Positions 31,948-42,374 of a stretch of DNA of 64,000 bases are shown piece by piece. The notes under the pieces were generated by a model. That model worked only from the letters and a program-made list of their open reading frames with translations, ran no database searches and had not been told where the DNA came from. This DNA comes from Larsenimonas suaedae. GTDB taxonomy: Bacteria; Pseudomonadota; Gammaproteobacteria; Pseudomonadales; Halomonadaceae. The stretch is from NCBI RefSeq assembly GCF_023712105.1, contig NZ_JAMLJI010000001.1:124001-188000 (forward strand). The letters are read 5' to 3'. Within the stretch, counting starts at the first letter, position 1. Each line of letters begins with the position of its first letter. The position numbers and the translations under genes are program-made.

Positions 31948-32870
31948 CCGACGATGTGAACCGGTTCGGGCGAGTCGTGGTGCTCTACGGCGGTACGTCG
32001 TCGGAGCGTGAAGTTTCATTGATGAGCGGCAAGGCCGTGCTGGCCTCGCTCGAGGCCCAGGGCGTCGACGTCATTGGCTACGATTTTGCCGAAGGCTTGC
32101 CGGGGCTGATGGCGCTCGAACCCGACCGGGTATTCATTGCGCTTCATGGTCGCGGCGGAGAAGACGGCACGCTTCAAGGCGCACTCGAGCTTTTGGGCAT
32201 TCCTTATACCGGCAGCAAGGTCATGGCGTCGGCGCTCGGTATGGACAAGATGCGCACCAAGCGGGTCTGGGCGGCAGAAGGGCTGCCAACGCCCTTGAGC
32301 GAGCGTTTGACACTCGATACGGATTGGCGTGCTCTAAGTGAGCGGATCGGGCTTCCGATGGTGATCAAGCCGGTCAATGAAGGCTCGACGCTCGGGCTTA
32401 CCATCGTGCGCGATGAGAGTGCGCTGAAAGCTGCCTTCGAGGCTTCCCTGAAATTTGACCATGAGGTCATGGCCGAGCGCTTCATCGAAGGCGAGGAGTA
32501 TACGGTCGCGGTACTTGACGGCCAGGCACTGCCTGCGATTCGTGTGGTCGCGCCAGGCGGGTTCTACGATTATGAGGCCAAGTACTTTTCCGATGAGACG
32601 CGCTATCTCCTGCCGTGCGGTCTCGACGCCGATGCCGAGCAGCGTCTTTCGACGCTCAGCGTACAGGCTTTTGAGTCCATCGGCTGTGAAGGGTGGGGTA
32701 GGGTCGATGTCATGCGTGATCACGACGGGGGCTTCTGGCTGCTCGAGGTCAATACCTCGCCCGGCATGACCGGTCATAGTCTCGTCCCTCAAGCCGCACA
32801 TCACGTAGGTATCGATTTCAATGCCTTGGTGTGTCGTGTGCTGGCGACGACGCTTACGAGCGAGGCCTAG
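31944..32870 (+). CDS. ddl: D-alanine--D-alanine ligase (DdlB type)
   Basis: A 308-residue ATP-grasp enzyme making the D-Ala-D-Ala dipeptide used by MurF. Motifs: [13 protein letters not shown] near the start, [17 protein letters not shown] and the C-terminal [12 protein letters not shown]. Its position between murC and ftsQ matches ddlB of E. coli. Confidence 0.95.
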   Translation: MTDDVNRFGRVVVLYGGTSSEREVSLMSGKAVLASLEAQGVDVIGYDFAEGLPGLMALEPDRVFIALHGRGGEDGTLQGALELLGIPYTGSKVMASALGMDKMRTKRVWAAEGLPTPLSERLTLDTDWRALSERIGLPMVIKPVNEGSTLGLTIVRDESALKAAFEASLKFDHEVMAERFIEGEEYTVAVLDGQALPAIRVVAPGGFYDYEAKYFSDETRYLLPCGLDADAEQRLSTLSVQAFESIGCEGWGRVDVMRDHDGGFWLLEVNTSPGMTGHSLVPQAAHHVGIDFNALVCRVLATTLTSEA

Positions 32871-32872
32871 CC

Positions 32873-33583
32873 ATGGCGGGTGTGGTGTCCAATCGTCTGC
32901 TCGGGCTGGTCTTGATCGTTGCCTTGATCGGTGCGGGCGGTCGAACGCTCTGGCTCTGGCTCGATAAACCGGTTGCGCGTATCGCGATCCGAGGTGACCT
33001 GGCGCACATCGATCAGCATTACCTCAATGAGCGGCTGACGCCGTTGGTGCGTGGCAAGACATGGCTATCGGTCGATCTTAATGCGTTGAAGGATGAGGCC
33101 AGTTCGATCAGCTGGATAAAAAGCGCCGAGATTTCGAGGCGCTGGCCATCGACGCTGGTCTTTCACCTGACCGAGCAGCGCCCCATTGCCTACTGGCAGG
33201 ACGGTGAGTTGCTTAACCGGGAAGGCCGGGCATTCGATATGCGCGGGGTCAAAACGGCAGGGGATCTTCCTCATCTAGGCGGGCCGCCTGGCAGTGGCTC
33301 TGAAGTGGTGTCGTATTTCGAGGATCTCAAGAGCACACTGGCGCCGCTCGACATGTCGATATCGCAGCTTCGATTGGAGCCTCGCGGTGCATGGCGGTTT
33401 CAAATAAATGATAACTTTTGGGTGATGATTGGTCGTACGGATCGCGAGCAGCGACTCAAGCGATTTATCGCCGCCTGGCAGCGTGATTTGAAGGATCGCA
33501 GTTCAAACATTCGCTACATAGATCTGCGTTATCCAAATGGAATCGCCGTTTCCTGGCACGGTACTAGTGCGACTGCCGGATAG
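32873..33583 (+). CDS. ftsQ: FtsQ, divisome protein
   Basis: A 236-residue bitopic division protein: a short cytoplasmic tip, a membrane segment (about 8-26), a POTRA domain (I-A-I-R-G-D-L-A-H-I near 33-42) and a beta domain with W-P-S-T-L-V-F-H-L-T-E-Q-R-P-I-A-Y-W. FtsQ links FtsLB to the early division proteins. The ATG lies 2 bases after the ddl stop. Confidence 0.93.
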   Translation: MAGVVSNRLLGLVLIVALIGAGGRTLWLWLDKPVARIAIRGDLAHIDQHYLNERLTPLVRGKTWLSVDLNALKDEASSISWIKSAEISRRWPSTLVFHLTEQRPIAYWQDGELLNREGRAFDMRGVKTAGDLPHLGGPPGSGSEVVSYFEDLKSTLAPLDMSISQLRLEPRGAWRFQINDNFWVMIGRTDREQRLKRFIAAWQRDLKDRSSNIRYIDLRYPNGIAVSWHGTSATAG

Positions 33584-33816
33584 GGTTTAAGAATTAGTAC
33601 TTTACGGTTTTTAAAACCATTGTATTAACTTAAGTAAAAAGCTGCGTGATTGCGTTAAATTATACGTTTGGTTTGGTTAAAGGTATTTCTTTCAGACGTT
33701 AATCGCCGTATTCTCGACATTATATATGTTGTATTTGGCACATTTATCATTGGATGATGGTGGGCCTTGGCGTTTTTAATAGTTGCATTGAGCTGGATAA
33801 GGAGTAAGCCCGACCT
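33584..33816 (+). promoter_or_regulatory. AT-rich ftsQ-ftsA spacer, likely ftsAZ promoter region
   Basis: A 233-base non-coding gap that is much richer in A/T than the flanking genes, in a cluster where neighbours otherwise overlap or nearly touch. It contains several TATA-like stretches (for example near 33659-33666 and 33719-33728), but I cannot pick one promoter with confidence. In E. coli, several ftsA and ftsZ promoters lie in and around ftsQ and ftsA. Confidence 0.55.
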
Positions 33817-35103
33817 ATGGCAGGAGAACCTAACGTATCCAATATGGTTGTCGGGCTGGATATCGGAACATCCAAGGTGGTTGCAATTGTCGGGCAGCCC
33901 TCTGATGACGGCGGTCTTGAAATTGTAGGCATCGGCTCTCATCCGTCGCGCGGAATGAAAAAGGGCGTCGTGATCAACATCGAGTCGACGGTCCAGTCCA
34001 TTCAACGTGCCGTCGAGGAAGCCGAGCTGATGGCCGGGTGCGATATTCATTCGGTGTATGTCGGCATTGCAGGCAGCCACATCAGTTCGATGAATTCCGA
34101 TGGTGTCGTTGCGATCAAAGAGCGCGAAGTGACTCCGTATGACATCGAGCGCGTCATTGACTCTGCCCGGGCGAGAGCGATTTCAGAAGGGCAGCGCATC
34201 TTGCATGTGTTACCTCAGGAATATGCCATCGATACCCAGGAAGGGATTCGTGAGCCTCTTGGCATGTCGGGTGTTCGGCTGGAAGCCCGTGTTCACCTGG
34301 TGACTGCAGCGCTTAATGCTGTTCAGAACATCGAAAAGTGCGTTCACCGGTGCAACCTTGAGGTTGACGATATCATCCTCGAGCAATTGGCCTCGAGTCA
34401 TGCGGTATTGACCGAGGACGAGCGTGAGCTTGGTGTCTGCATGGTAGACATTGGTGGTGGCACGACCGATATCGCGGTGTTTACCGAGGGGGCCATTCGC
34501 TACACTGCGGTTATTCCGATTGCAGGTGACCAGGTCACCAACGACATTGCCATGGCGCTTCGAACGCCGACGCAGTACGCAGAAGACATCAAGGTCAAAT
34601 ATGCCTGCGCGCTGACTCAGATGGCCAGCAACGACGAAACGATCAAAGTGCCAAGCGTTGGGGATCGGCCCGCACGGGATCTCTCCCGGCAAGCGCTGGC
34701 TCAGGTCGTCGAACCAAGATATGAAGAACTTTTTACCTTGGTACGCGAGGAATTAAGACGCAGTGGCTTCGAGGATTTGGTCGCTGCGGGAATTGTATTG
34801 ACGGGTGGTACATCGCGCATGGAAGGCGTGGCAGAACTGGCCGAGGAAATCTTTCATATGCCGGTGCGTATTGCATGCCCTCAAAATGTCCGCGGCCTTG
34901 CGGACGTGGTCAGGAACCCGATTTATTCGACCGGGGTCGGGCTTTTACAATACGGCATCAAACAGGCGAATTCGGAAAACAGGTCGTCACGTCGACCGCC
35001 TCGCGAGCAGCCATCGCGCAAGTATCCGACCGAACGCAACCAGGTTCAGGATGAGCTTTCTCCCATGGAGAAAGTGAAACGCTGGTTCAAAGGAAACTTT
35101 TAA
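33817..35103 (+). CDS. ftsA: FtsA, actin-like FtsZ membrane tether
   Basis: A 428-residue actin-fold ATPase that anchors FtsZ to the membrane and recruits later division proteins. Phosphate-binding motif V-V-G-L-D-I-G-T-S-K near 11-20, the D-I-G-G-G-T-T-D-I-A segment near 212-221 and the I-V-L-T-G-G-T-S-R-M-E-G motif are present. It ends in the amphipathic membrane-targeting helix M-E-K-V-K-R-W-F-K-G-N-F. AAGGAG lies 12 bases before the ATG, rather far. Confidence 0.96.
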   Translation: MAGEPNVSNMVVGLDIGTSKVVAIVGQPSDDGGLEIVGIGSHPSRGMKKGVVINIESTVQSIQRAVEEAELMAGCDIHSVYVGIAGSHISSMNSDGVVAIKEREVTPYDIERVIDSARARAISEGQRILHVLPQEYAIDTQEGIREPLGMSGVRLEARVHLVTAALNAVQNIEKCVHRCNLEVDDIILEQLASSHAVLTEDERELGVCMVDIGGGTTDIAVFTEGAIRYTAVIPIAGDQVTNDIAMALRTPTQYAEDIKVKYACALTQMASNDETIKVPSVGDRPARDLSRQALAQVVEPRYEELFTLVREELRRSGFEDLVAAGIVLTGGTSRMEGVAELAEEIFHMPVRIACPQNVRGLADVVRNPIYSTGVGLLQYGIKQANSENRSSRRPPREQPSRKYPTERNQVQDELSPMEKVKRWFKGNF

Positions 35104-35146
35104 CTACTTCAGGGGCTATCGATGATAGTCACAGGAGACGGGACTC

Positions 35147-36325
35147 ATGTTCGAACTAGTCGATAATGCACCTTCCAGCAGCGCCGTCATCAAAGTGATC
35201 GGTGTCGGTGGCGGTGGTGGTAATGCCGTCAACCACATGGTGGAAAGCAACATCGAAGGCGTCGAGTTTATCTGTGCAAACACGGATGCTCAGGCGCTCA
35301 AGCGTGTCGCGGCCAAGACGGTATTGCAGCTGGGCACGGAAATCACCAAAGGCCTTGGTGCCGGTGCCAACCCCGAGGTTGGTCGCCAGGCAGCAATGGA
35401 AGACCGTGAGCGAATCGCTGAGCTCATGCAGGGTGCGGACATGGTCTTCATCACAGCCGGCATGGGCGGTGGCACCGGGACTGGTGGTGCACCTGTCGTT
35501 GCCCAGGTTGCCAAGGAACTGGGAATTCTAACCGTGGCGGTCGTCACACGCCCGTTCCCGTTCGAAGGCCCCAAACGCAAGAAAGTGGCCGAGGAAGGCA
35601 TCAAGGAGCTTTCCGAGCACGTCGATTCGCTGATCACCATCCCCAATGAAAAGCTGCTTACGGTGCTCGGCAAGAGCGCGAGCCTGCTTACGGCGTTCAG
35701 CGCGGCCAACGATGTATTGCTGGGGGCAGTTCAGGGCATTGCAGAGCTTATTACCAGCCCCGGCATTATCAACGTCGACTTTGCCGACGTTCGAACTGTC
35801 ATGTCCGAAATGGGTATGGCCATGATGGGTTCTGGAACTGCTACGGGTGAAAATCGCGCTCGTGAAGCTGCTGAAAAGGCAATCCGTTCTCCGCTTCTGG
35901 AAGACATCGACCTCAACGGTGCCAAGGGCATTCTGGTCAACATTACAGCGGGCCCTGATATGTCGATCGGTGAGTTCAATGATGTTGGTGCGACCGTTCA
36001 GGAATTCGCATCCCAGGATGCCACGATCGTGGTAGGTACCTCGATCGATATGGATATGTCTGATGAGTTGCGTGTAACGGTGGTGGCTGCGGGTCTCGAT
36101 GGGGCCGATCAGCGCAGTACTGTTTCGCAGCGTGCCTCTGCATCCGCCGGCTCCGCTCGCCGAAGTGAGGCAAGTGATTACCGTAAGCCACAGACTGCTG
36201 CTCGCACGGCGGATCGCGATCGCGTTGAGAAGGATGATGAGGCGGCCAGAAAGCGTCAGAAATCATCGAGCGAGCTGGATGACTATCTTGATATTCCTGC
36301 CTTTTTGCGGCGTAAAGCCGATTGA
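35147..36325 (+). CDS. ftsZ: FtsZ, tubulin-like division GTPase
   Basis: A 392-residue protein that polymerises into the division ring. The tubulin signature G-G-G-T-G-T-G lies near 106-112 and the T7 loop N-V-D-F-A-D-V-R near 206-213. A variable linker (about 318-372) leads to the conserved C-terminal peptide [12 protein letters not shown], which binds FtsA and ZipA. A ribosome site AGGAGACGG precedes the ATG. Gap from ftsA is 43 bases. Confidence 0.98.
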   Translation: MFELVDNAPSSSAVIKVIGVGGGGGNAVNHMVESNIEGVEFICANTDAQALKRVAAKTVLQLGTEITKGLGAGANPEVGRQAAMEDRERIAELMQGADMVFITAGMGGGTGTGGAPVVAQVAKELGILTVAVVTRPFPFEGPKRKKVAEEGIKELSEHVDSLITIPNEKLLTVLGKSASLLTAFSAANDVLLGAVQGIAELITSPGIINVDFADVRTVMSEMGMAMMGSGTATGENRAREAAEKAIRSPLLEDIDLNGAKGILVNITAGPDMSIGEFNDVGATVQEFASQDATIVVGTSIDMDMSDELRVTVVAAGLDGADQRSTVSQRASASAGSARRSEASDYRKPQTAARTADRDRVEKDDEAARKRQKSSSELDDYLDIPAFLRRKAD

Positions 36326-36335
36326 GTAAATGCCT

Positions 36336-36360
36336 GACGCCCCGCATTGCGGGGCGTTTC
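36336..36360 (+). terminator. Terminator after ftsZ
   Basis: A 9-base perfect stem (36337-36345 with 36349-36357) with a 3-base loop and a short T-tract. The tract is weak, so some read-through to lpxC is likely. Confidence 0.7.
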
Positions 36361-36473
36361 GCTATAGACGGATAAGTTTAATTACATTTTATCGAACAGT
36401 GTTCGTTGTGACTCTCCGGGCATCCTGATAACATGGTAAACAACCGTTTGAATCCAAAGTGGGTCACTCACCT

Positions 36474-37388
36474 ATGATCTCTCAAAGAACACTACAAAAT
36501 ACAATTCGTGCAACTGGCGTCGGTCTGCATTCGGGCGATAAGGTATATCTGACACTGCGCCCGGCGCCCGTGGATACCGGTATCGTATTCGTGCGTACCG
36601 ACCTTGAGCCTGCAGTTCACATCAAGGCGCATCCTGAAAATGTGCAGGATACTACGCTGTGTACTGCGCTGGTCGATGGCGATGTGCGTGTGGCAACGGT
36701 CGAACATTTGATGTCTGCACTTGCCGGGCTTGGAATCGATAACGTCTTCGTCGAGCTCAGTGCGGCCGAAGTGCCCATCATGGATGGCAGTGCAGGCCCG
36801 TTCGTGTTTCTGATTCAGTCGGCTGGTATCGCCGAGCAGAACGCGGCGAAGAAGTTTATTCGTATCACCAAGGAAGTTTCAATTTCCGACGGTGACAAGT
36901 ACGCAAGCTTCATTCCGCACAATGGCTTCAAGGTCAGCCTGGCCATCAATTTCGATCATCCGGTATTTGCAAAGCAAAATCAGACGGCCAGCATCGATTT
37001 TTCAACCACGTCGTTTGTCAAGGAAGTGAGCCGAGCGCGTACCTTTGGTTTCATGAAGGATCTGGAAACCATGCGCGAGCGTAATCTTGCACTGGGTGGA
37101 AGCCTGGATAATGCCATTGTTGTCGATGATTACCGGATTCTGAATGAGGAAGGTCTTCGCTATGAGGATGAGTTCGTCAAGCACAAGATCCTTGATGTGA
37201 TTGGCGATCTTTATCAGATGGGCTATGGATTGATCGGAGAGTTCCGTGGCTATAAATCCGGCCATGGGCTTAACAATCAGCTGGTTCGTGAGCTTTTGAA
37301 GCAGACGGACGCCTGGGAAATGGTCACGTTTGAAAATGAAGAAGCCGCGGCACCTATTTCCTATACCTCACCTGCATTCGCAGTTTAA
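36474..37388 (+). CDS. lpxC: LpxC, UDP-3-O-acyl-GlcNAc deacetylase
   Basis: The zinc enzyme of the committed step of lipid A synthesis; 304 residues against 305 in E. coli. Zinc ligands are His in T-V-E-H-L and H-x3-D in [13 protein letters not shown] and the late K-S-G-H-G-L-N-N are also intact. I use the ATG at 36474; an in-frame GTG 15 bases upstream adds nothing family-like. In E. coli LpxC level is set by FtsH proteolysis through its C-terminal tail, which here ends A-F-A-V. Confidence 0.96.
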   Translation: MISQRTLQNTIRATGVGLHSGDKVYLTLRPAPVDTGIVFVRTDLEPAVHIKAHPENVQDTTLCTALVDGDVRVATVEHLMSALAGLGIDNVFVELSAAEVPIMDGSAGPFVFLIQSAGIAEQNAAKKFIRITKEVSISDGDKYASFIPHNGFKVSLAINFDHPVFAKQNQTASIDFSTTSFVKEVSRARTFGFMKDLETMRERNLALGGSLDNAIVVDDYRILNEEGLRYEDEFVKHKILDVIGDLYQMGYGLIGEFRGYKSGHGLNNQLVRELLKQTDAWEMVTFENEEAAAPISYTSPAFAV

Positions 37389-37411
37389 ACGGTAAACGTG
37401 ACCCTTTTATG

Positions 37412-37436
37412 ACGCCGGCTTATGCCGGCGTTTTTT
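37412..37436. terminator. Terminator after lpxC
   Basis: An 8-base GC stem (37412-37419 with 37423-37431) followed by six T. It overlaps the last bases of the convergent dciA gene. Confidence 0.85.
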
Positions 37437-37911
37437 ATGAGAGGTCGTCTGAGCTTTTGGCGCGTCGAGCCAAGCGTTCGAGCGATGACCTAAGGCGCTT
37501 GTCGCTTACTTCTTCCGCGCAGGCCATGAGATTTGCTGCAGCGTGTTCATCCATGCGGCGTGGCTGTGATGGCGGTGCACTGAATGTTTTGATCGGGCGA
37601 ACCTTCAGGTTGAAACCCATGAGCGCTTCGAGGCCGGTGATCTTTTTCAGGTGCGTCAGCAGGCGTGGTTGTTCGTAGCGCAGCCACGTCAGATGCGCGG
37701 CGCGGTTGGTCATGAGCGTCAAGCGGCCTTCTGAATACCCGCCAACGAAAACATGCCCCTTGGCGGCCTCCGGTAACAGAGTTTCCAGCTCATCCTGAAT
37801 GAGGCCCAATAGATGCGCCTTTTTCATCAGAAGCGCCATGGGTCCGCGCTGATGTGTCGACATCAATTGAGACGCGGGCTGGGCGCGTCGGTTCTTAGCC
37901 TTTATACTCAT
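37435..37911 (-). CDS. dciA: DciA-like (DUF721) replicative helicase loader
   Basis: A 158-residue DUF721 protein; most bacteria use DciA, in place of DnaC, to help load DnaB at the origin. The KH-like DUF721 core (G-H-V-F-V-G-G-Y-S-E-G-R-L-T-L, then A-H-L-T-W-L-R-Y with L-K-K-I-T-G-L) spans about residues 52-108, followed by a polar tail. It sits beside lpxC and secA as in Pseudomonas. It is read toward lpxC and diverges from the small ORF before secA with only 37 bases between starts. Confidence 0.8.
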   Translation of the reverse strand: MSIKAKNRRAQPASQLMSTHQRGPMALLMKKAHLLGLIQDELETLLPEAAKGHVFVGGYSEGRLTLMTNRAAHLTWLRYEQPRLLTHLKKITGLEALMGFNLKVRPIKTFSAPPSQPRRMDEHAAANLMACAEEVSDKRLRSSLERLARRAKSSDDLS

Positions 37912-37948
37912 GGCCCTATTGCCTTAAGAGAGATCATAGCAATCTATC

Positions 37949-38305
37949 ATGTTCCGAGGGTTTTCTGACAGCCATCTCTGCGCCCTGAGTCGTAGCCGAA
38001 CCGCCTGGCTCGCCAGCTTGTTGTTCGGGTGTCTGCTGCCGTTTGGACTGGCTCGAACGCGTGTCACCGACGTCGGTGATGTGACGAGCACATTTGGTAT
38101 CTATGCCTCGCTCGTTTCTGCGCTGGCAACATCCAGGCAGACGCATGCTACGCGGTATCCGAGTAAGAATACCCGGCCTCGCTGCAGCTCAAAAACGTGC
38201 TTGAGCTCGAACATCACTCACATGGTTACAGTGTGGCGTCTTGAACATGATATGACTCTTCTGTCTCGCAGAGGCCCGCCGCAGCGCATGCTCATGCCCA
38301 TTTAA
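37949..38305 (+). CDS. SecM-like secreted arrest-peptide candidate upstream of secA
   Basis: A 118-residue ORF ending 34 bases before secA, where E. coli carries secM. What is seen: arginines at 3, 15 and 17, a hydrophobic core (about 19-35, ending P-F-G-L-A) like a signal peptide, about 70 residues without a recognised fold, then V-W at 95-96 and R-R-G-P-P-Q-R at 107-113. E. coli SecM, as I recall it, stalls at R-A-G-P followed by Q-R, with V-W eight residues before that R; here the spacing is three residues longer. R-x-P-P-type arrest peptides are also known. Codons 103-106 can pair with the secA ribosome site. It would be translated to sense secretion and raise SecA. The ATG has no good ribosome site, and no homology search was possible. 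Confidence 0.6.
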   Translation: MFRGFSDSHLCALSRSRTAWLASLLFGCLLPFGLARTRVTDVGDVTSTFGIYASLVSALATSRQTHATRYPSKNTRPRCSSKTCLSSNITHMVTVWRLEHDMTLLSRRGPPQRMLMPI

Positions 38306-38332
38306 CGCCTTTACGATTTTATCAAGACAGGA
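38259..38332 (+). promoter_or_regulatory. Predicted RNA duplex hiding the secA ribosome site
   Basis: Bases 38259-38266 (inside the 3' part of the small ORF) can pair over 8 positions, with one G-U, with 38325-38332, which contains the AGGA Shine-Dalgarno core of secA. A ribosome paused at the R-G-P-P codons (about 38270-38281) would cover the upstream arm and free the site. This mirrors E. coli secM-secA control; it is inferred from pairing only. Confidence 0.5.
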
Positions 38333-38339
38333 CAAACGG

Positions 38340-41087
38340 ATGTTCACCGGTTTAGTACGCAAGTTTGTAGGCAGCAAGAATGAGCGCGAACTCAAGCGCA
38401 TGCGCAAGGTCGTTGCATCGATCAACGAAAAGGAAGAGTCCTTCAAGGCACTGGATGATGCTGCGCTACGGGCAAAAACCGACGAATACCGCGCTCGGGT
38501 AGCGGACGGTGAATCACTGGACAAGGTGCTTCCCGAGGCGTTTGCGACCGTTCGGGAAGCCACGCGCCGCCTGATGGAAATGCGTCATTACGACGTTCAG
38601 CTCATCGGCGGCATGGCCCTTCATGAAGGCCGGATCGCGGAGATGAAGACCGGTGAGGGCAAGACGCTGGTGGCAACGCTTGCGGTCTATCTCAATGCGC
38701 TGTCCGGTGAGGGTGTCCACGTGGTCACGGTCAACGATTACCTGGCTACCCGTGATGCCGAAACCCTGCGTCCATTGTATGAATTTCTCGGCCTGACGGT
38801 CGGTGTGGTCTATGCAGGCCAAATACCGCTTGAAAAACGTCAGGCCTACGCCTGCGACATCGTTTACGGCACCAATAACGAATTCGGCTTTGATTACCTT
38901 CGCGATAACATGGCCTTTTCGCTTGAAGACAAGGTTCAGCGAAAACTGAACTTTGCCGTGATCGATGAGGTTGACTCGATTCTGATCGACGAGGCGCGCA
39001 CGCCGTTGATCATTTCCGGGCCGGTGGATGAAGACACCAACCTGTATTCGAGAATCAACAGTCTGATTCCGAATCTGGAAGCCTGTACCGATGAAGAAGA
39101 CCCGGAAAGCGGCCATTTCACGCTCGATGAGAAACAGAAGCAGGTTGAGCTGACCGAGCTTGGCCATCAGCGCGTTGAGGAACTGATGCGTGAAGCCGGG
39201 CTGCTGGCCGAGGAAGACTCCCTGTACGCTGCGCAGAATCTTGGGCTCCTGCACCATGTTCATGCGGCGCTCAGAGCCCAGCATCTGTACGTGCGTGACG
39301 TCGATTATATCGTGTCCAACGATGAAATCGTGATCATCGATGAGCACACCGGGCGCTCCATGCCCGGCCGCCGTTGGTCCGAAGGGTTGCACCAGGCTGT
39401 GGAAGCCAAGGAAAAGGTCACGGTTCAAAAGGAAAGTCAGACGCTTGCCTCGACCACTTTCCAGAATTACTTCCGCCTGTACACCAAGCTTTCCGGCATG
39501 ACCGGCACCGCCGATACCGAAGCCTTCGAATTCCGTCAGATCTATACCCTTGACGTTCTGGTCATTCCGACCAATCGGCCGATGGTGCGAAAGGATGGCA
39601 ATGATCTGGTCTACATGACCACCATCGACAAGTACAACGCCATCATCGAAGACATCAAGGCAAACGTTGAAAAAGGCCGGCCGGTGCTTGTAGGTACGGC
39701 CTCGATCGAGAGTTCCGAGTATCTGTCTCAGCTTCTGCGCAAGCAGGACGTCGCACACAACGTGCTCAACGCCAAGCAACACGCCCGTGAAGCCGAAGTC
39801 ATCGCTCAGGCCGGTCGGCCCGGGGCAATCACGATTGCGACCAACATGGCCGGGCGCGGCACGGACATTCTTCTTGGCGGCAGCTGGCAGAACGACCTGG
39901 AAAAATTCGACAACCCGAGTGATGAGCAGGTGGCTGCCGTCAAACAGGCCTGGCGCGAACGCCACGACGCCGTTATCGAGGCGGGCGGTCTGCATGTGAT
40001 CGGCAGCGAGCGTCACGAGTCACGCCGTATCGACAACCAGCTTCGCGGGCGCTCCGGCCGTCAGGGGGATCCGGGGTCGACCCGCTTTTTCCTGTCGCTC
40101 GAGGACAACCTCATGCGTCTGTTCGGCTCTGACCGCGTTCAACGCATGATGGGCGCGCTCGGAATGAAAGAAGGCGAGGCGATCGAGCACAAGATGGTAT
40201 CCAACGCCGTCGAGCGGGCGCAGAAGAAAGTCGAAGGCCGTAACTTCGATATTCGTAAGCAGCTGCTTGAGTATGATGACGTCAATAATGACCAGCGTCG
40301 CGTGATCTACGAGCAACGAGACGATGTGCTCAACTCCGATGACGTCTCCGACAACATTGCAGCGCTGCGTGTCGAAGTCCTCGATGGCGCGATTTCCCGT
40401 CATGTGCCTCCTCAGAGCCTGCCGGAACAGTGGGATCTGGACGGGCTACAGGACACGCTTGCCCAGGAGTTCAATCTCGATGCGCCCGTGACTCAATGGG
40501 CCAAGGACGACGATCAGTTCCATGAAGAGCTCCTGCGCGAACGCCTGCACGCCCAGCTGAGCTCGGCTTCCGCTGCCAAGGAGCATGCCGTCGGCGCGGA
40601 TGTGATGCGCCGCTTCGAGAAGCAGGTCATGCTGCAGGTGCTGGATACGCGCTGGAAAGAGCACCTTCAGTCGATGGATCACCTGCGTCGCGGTATCCAC
40701 CTTCGCGGGTATGCTCAGAAAAATCCGAAGCAGGAGTACAAGCGCGAGGCCTTCGAGCTGTTCCAGACGCTGCTTGAAAATATCAAAAGCGACGTGATTC
40801 GTATCTTGAGCCACGTGCAGGTACGTCAGCCCGATGACGTCGATGAGCTCGAGCGCAGCCGCAAGGAAACGCTCGAACGAGAGCAGGCCGCCAGCGAAAT
40901 GACGCTTGAAAACGAGTATGCCGAAGACGTCGAGGACGATGTGGCGCTTGACGAACAGGCCATCGCCGGCGCCGAGCAGACCGCTCAGGAAACCGTTCGT
41001 CGCACAGAGCCCAAGGTAGGTCGCAACGACCCTTGCCCCTGTGGATCCGGCAAGAAGTACAAGCAGTGTCATGGTCGGTTGAACTGA
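38340..41087 (+). CDS. secA: SecA, preprotein translocase ATPase
   Basis: A 915-residue motor of the Sec pathway. Walker A is M-K-T-G-E-G-K-T-L near 101-109 and Walker B the [16 protein letters not shown] block near 207-222. Nucleotide-binding domain 2 has [10 protein letters not shown]. The C-terminal zinc-binding tail [17 protein letters not shown], used to bind SecB, is complete. GACAGGA lies 8 bases before the ATG and may be masked by RNA pairing with the upstream ORF. Confidence 0.98.
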   Translation: MFTGLVRKFVGSKNERELKRMRKVVASINEKEESFKALDDAALRAKTDEYRARVADGESLDKVLPEAFATVREATRRLMEMRHYDVQLIGGMALHEGRIAEMKTGEGKTLVATLAVYLNALSGEGVHVVTVNDYLATRDAETLRPLYEFLGLTVGVVYAGQIPLEKRQAYACDIVYGTNNEFGFDYLRDNMAFSLEDKVQRKLNFAVIDEVDSILIDEARTPLIISGPVDEDTNLYSRINSLIPNLEACTDEEDPESGHFTLDEKQKQVELTELGHQRVEELMREAGLLAEEDSLYAAQNLGLLHHVHAALRAQHLYVRDVDYIVSNDEIVIIDEHTGRSMPGRRWSEGLHQAVEAKEKVTVQKESQTLASTTFQNYFRLYTKLSGMTGTADTEAFEFRQIYTLDVLVIPTNRPMVRKDGNDLVYMTTIDKYNAIIEDIKANVEKGRPVLVGTASIESSEYLSQLLRKQDVAHNVLNAKQHAREAEVIAQAGRPGAITIATNMAGRGTDILLGGSWQNDLEKFDNPSDEQVAAVKQAWRERHDAVIEAGGLHVIGSERHESRRIDNQLRGRSGRQGDPGSTRFFLSLEDNLMRLFGSDRVQRMMGALGMKEGEAIEHKMVSNAVERAQKKVEGRNFDIRKQLLEYDDVNNDQRRVIYEQRDDVLNSDDVSDNIAALRVEVLDGAISRHVPPQSLPEQWDLDGLQDTLAQEFNLDAPVTQWAKDDDQFHEELLRERLHAQLSSASAAKEHAVGADVMRRFEKQVMLQVLDTRWKEHLQSMDHLRRGIHLRGYAQKNPKQEYKREAFELFQTLLENIKSDVIRILSHVQVRQPDDVDELERSRKETLEREQAASEMTLENEYAEDVEDDVALDEQAIAGAEQTAQETVRRTEPKVGRNDPCPCGSGKKYKQCHGRLN

Positions 41088-41118
41088 TCGTCGTTTTTAC
41101 AGAGTCAAGGAGGTCACT

Positions 41119-42324
41119 GTGGCAGTAGGTAGCGCGCATTTTCCCGAGATGCCGGTCATCGATGGCATCAAGCTGGGTGTGGCTCAGGCCGGTATCAAAA
41201 AGCCCTCGCACGACGATCTGGTCGTGATCGAGCTTGACGAAGGCACGCGCGTGGCGGGCGTCTTCACGCAAAACGCCTTTTGCGCCGCACCGGTACACGT
41301 GGCCAAGCGGCATCTGGCCGATGACGCCCCCCGTTGGCTGGTGATCAATACCGGCAACGCCAACGCCGGGACCGGCGATCAGGGGCTACGTGATGCCCGG
41401 GCCTGCTGTGAGGCGTTGGCCGAGGCCGCCGGGGGTGTGGTGGGCAACGTGTTGCCGTTTTCAACCGGGGTAATCGGGGAGCCGCTGCCGGTTGAGCGCA
41501 TCAAGGCGGCGCTGCCTGCGGCGCTTGATGCGCTCGGCAATAATCACTGGGCGGCGGCTGGCCGGGGCATTCTGACCACCGATACTCGGCCCAAGGGTGC
41601 GACTCGAACGCTTGAGATCAACGGAGAAACCGTTCACATCAACGGTATCGCCAAGGGCTCAGGCATGATCTGCCCCAACATGGCCACGATGCTTGCCTTT
41701 GTCGGTACCAATGCAAGTATCGATCACGACACGCTTCAATCGCTTCTAAGTGACACCACGACTCGTTCGTTCAATCGCATTACGGTCGATTCCGACACAT
41801 CGACCAACGACGCCTGCATGCTGATGGCAACGCAGCGCACTCAAATGCTTGATGCAGAAGGTCTGACCCGCTTCAAGGATGCGCTTCAAGCGGTCATGAC
41901 CGAACTTGCCCAAGCGATTATCCGAGACGGTGAGGGCGCGACCAAGTTCATTACCATCGATGTCGAGGAAGCCGCCAACGAGGGCGAGGCTCTGGCGGTT
42001 GCGTTCAGTATCGCGCACTCACCGCTTGTTAAAACCGCGCTGTATGCAAGCGACGCCAACTGGGGGCGGTTTTTGATGGCGGTGGGCAAGGCGCCGGTCG
42101 CGGATCTGGACGTCGACAAGGTGGTGCTCGAGCTCAATGGCGTCCGCCTTGCTGAACACGGTGGGCGGGCGGCCGGGTACAGTGAAGAGGCCGGCAGCCA
42201 GGCCGTTGCCGAGCAGGAAATTACCGTTCGTGTGGCGCTGGGTCGCGGCGCACACGCCGAGCGGGTCTGGACATCGGATCTGTCGCACGACTATGTCTCG
42301 ATCAATGCCGATTATCGCAGTTGA
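41119..42324 (+). CDS. argJ: ArgJ, bifunctional ornithine acetyltransferase / NAGS
   Basis: A 401-residue precursor of the arginine pathway that moves the acetyl group from N-acetylornithine to glutamate. ArgJ cleaves itself before the nucleophilic threonine in C-P-N-M-A-T-M-L, which is present near residue 194. K-G-S-G-M-I and the closing Y-V-S-I-N-A-D-Y-R are also conserved. It starts with GTG after AAGGAGG. Whether it also acts as acetylglutamate synthase cannot be told from sequence. Confidence 0.94.
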   Translation: MAVGSAHFPEMPVIDGIKLGVAQAGIKKPSHDDLVVIELDEGTRVAGVFTQNAFCAAPVHVAKRHLADDAPRWLVINTGNANAGTGDQGLRDARACCEALAEAAGGVVGNVLPFSTGVIGEPLPVERIKAALPAALDALGNNHWAAAGRGILTTDTRPKGATRTLEINGETVHINGIAKGSGMICPNMATMLAFVGTNASIDHDTLQSLLSDTTTRSFNRITVDSDTSTNDACMLMATQRTQMLDAEGLTRFKDALQAVMTELAQAIIRDGEGATKFITIDVEEAANEGEALAVAFSIAHSPLVKTALYASDANWGRFLMAVGKAPVADLDVDKVVLELNGVRLAEHGGRAAGYSEEAGSQAVAEQEITVRVALGRGAHAERVWTSDLSHDYVSINADYRS

Positions 42325-42374
42325 GCCCGCCTTTTAGGGCCGATGTTGAATTAACCACAGGAAAACTTCGGATA

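Noticed and set aside
37912-38339. An M23 peptidase gene between dciA and secA, as in Pseudomonas
   Set aside because: No M23 motif; only the 118-codon secreted ORF is found.
38514-40016. A 500-codon open frame on the minus strand within secA
   Set aside because: Antisense shadow of a fully conserved secA, with no recognisable domain.
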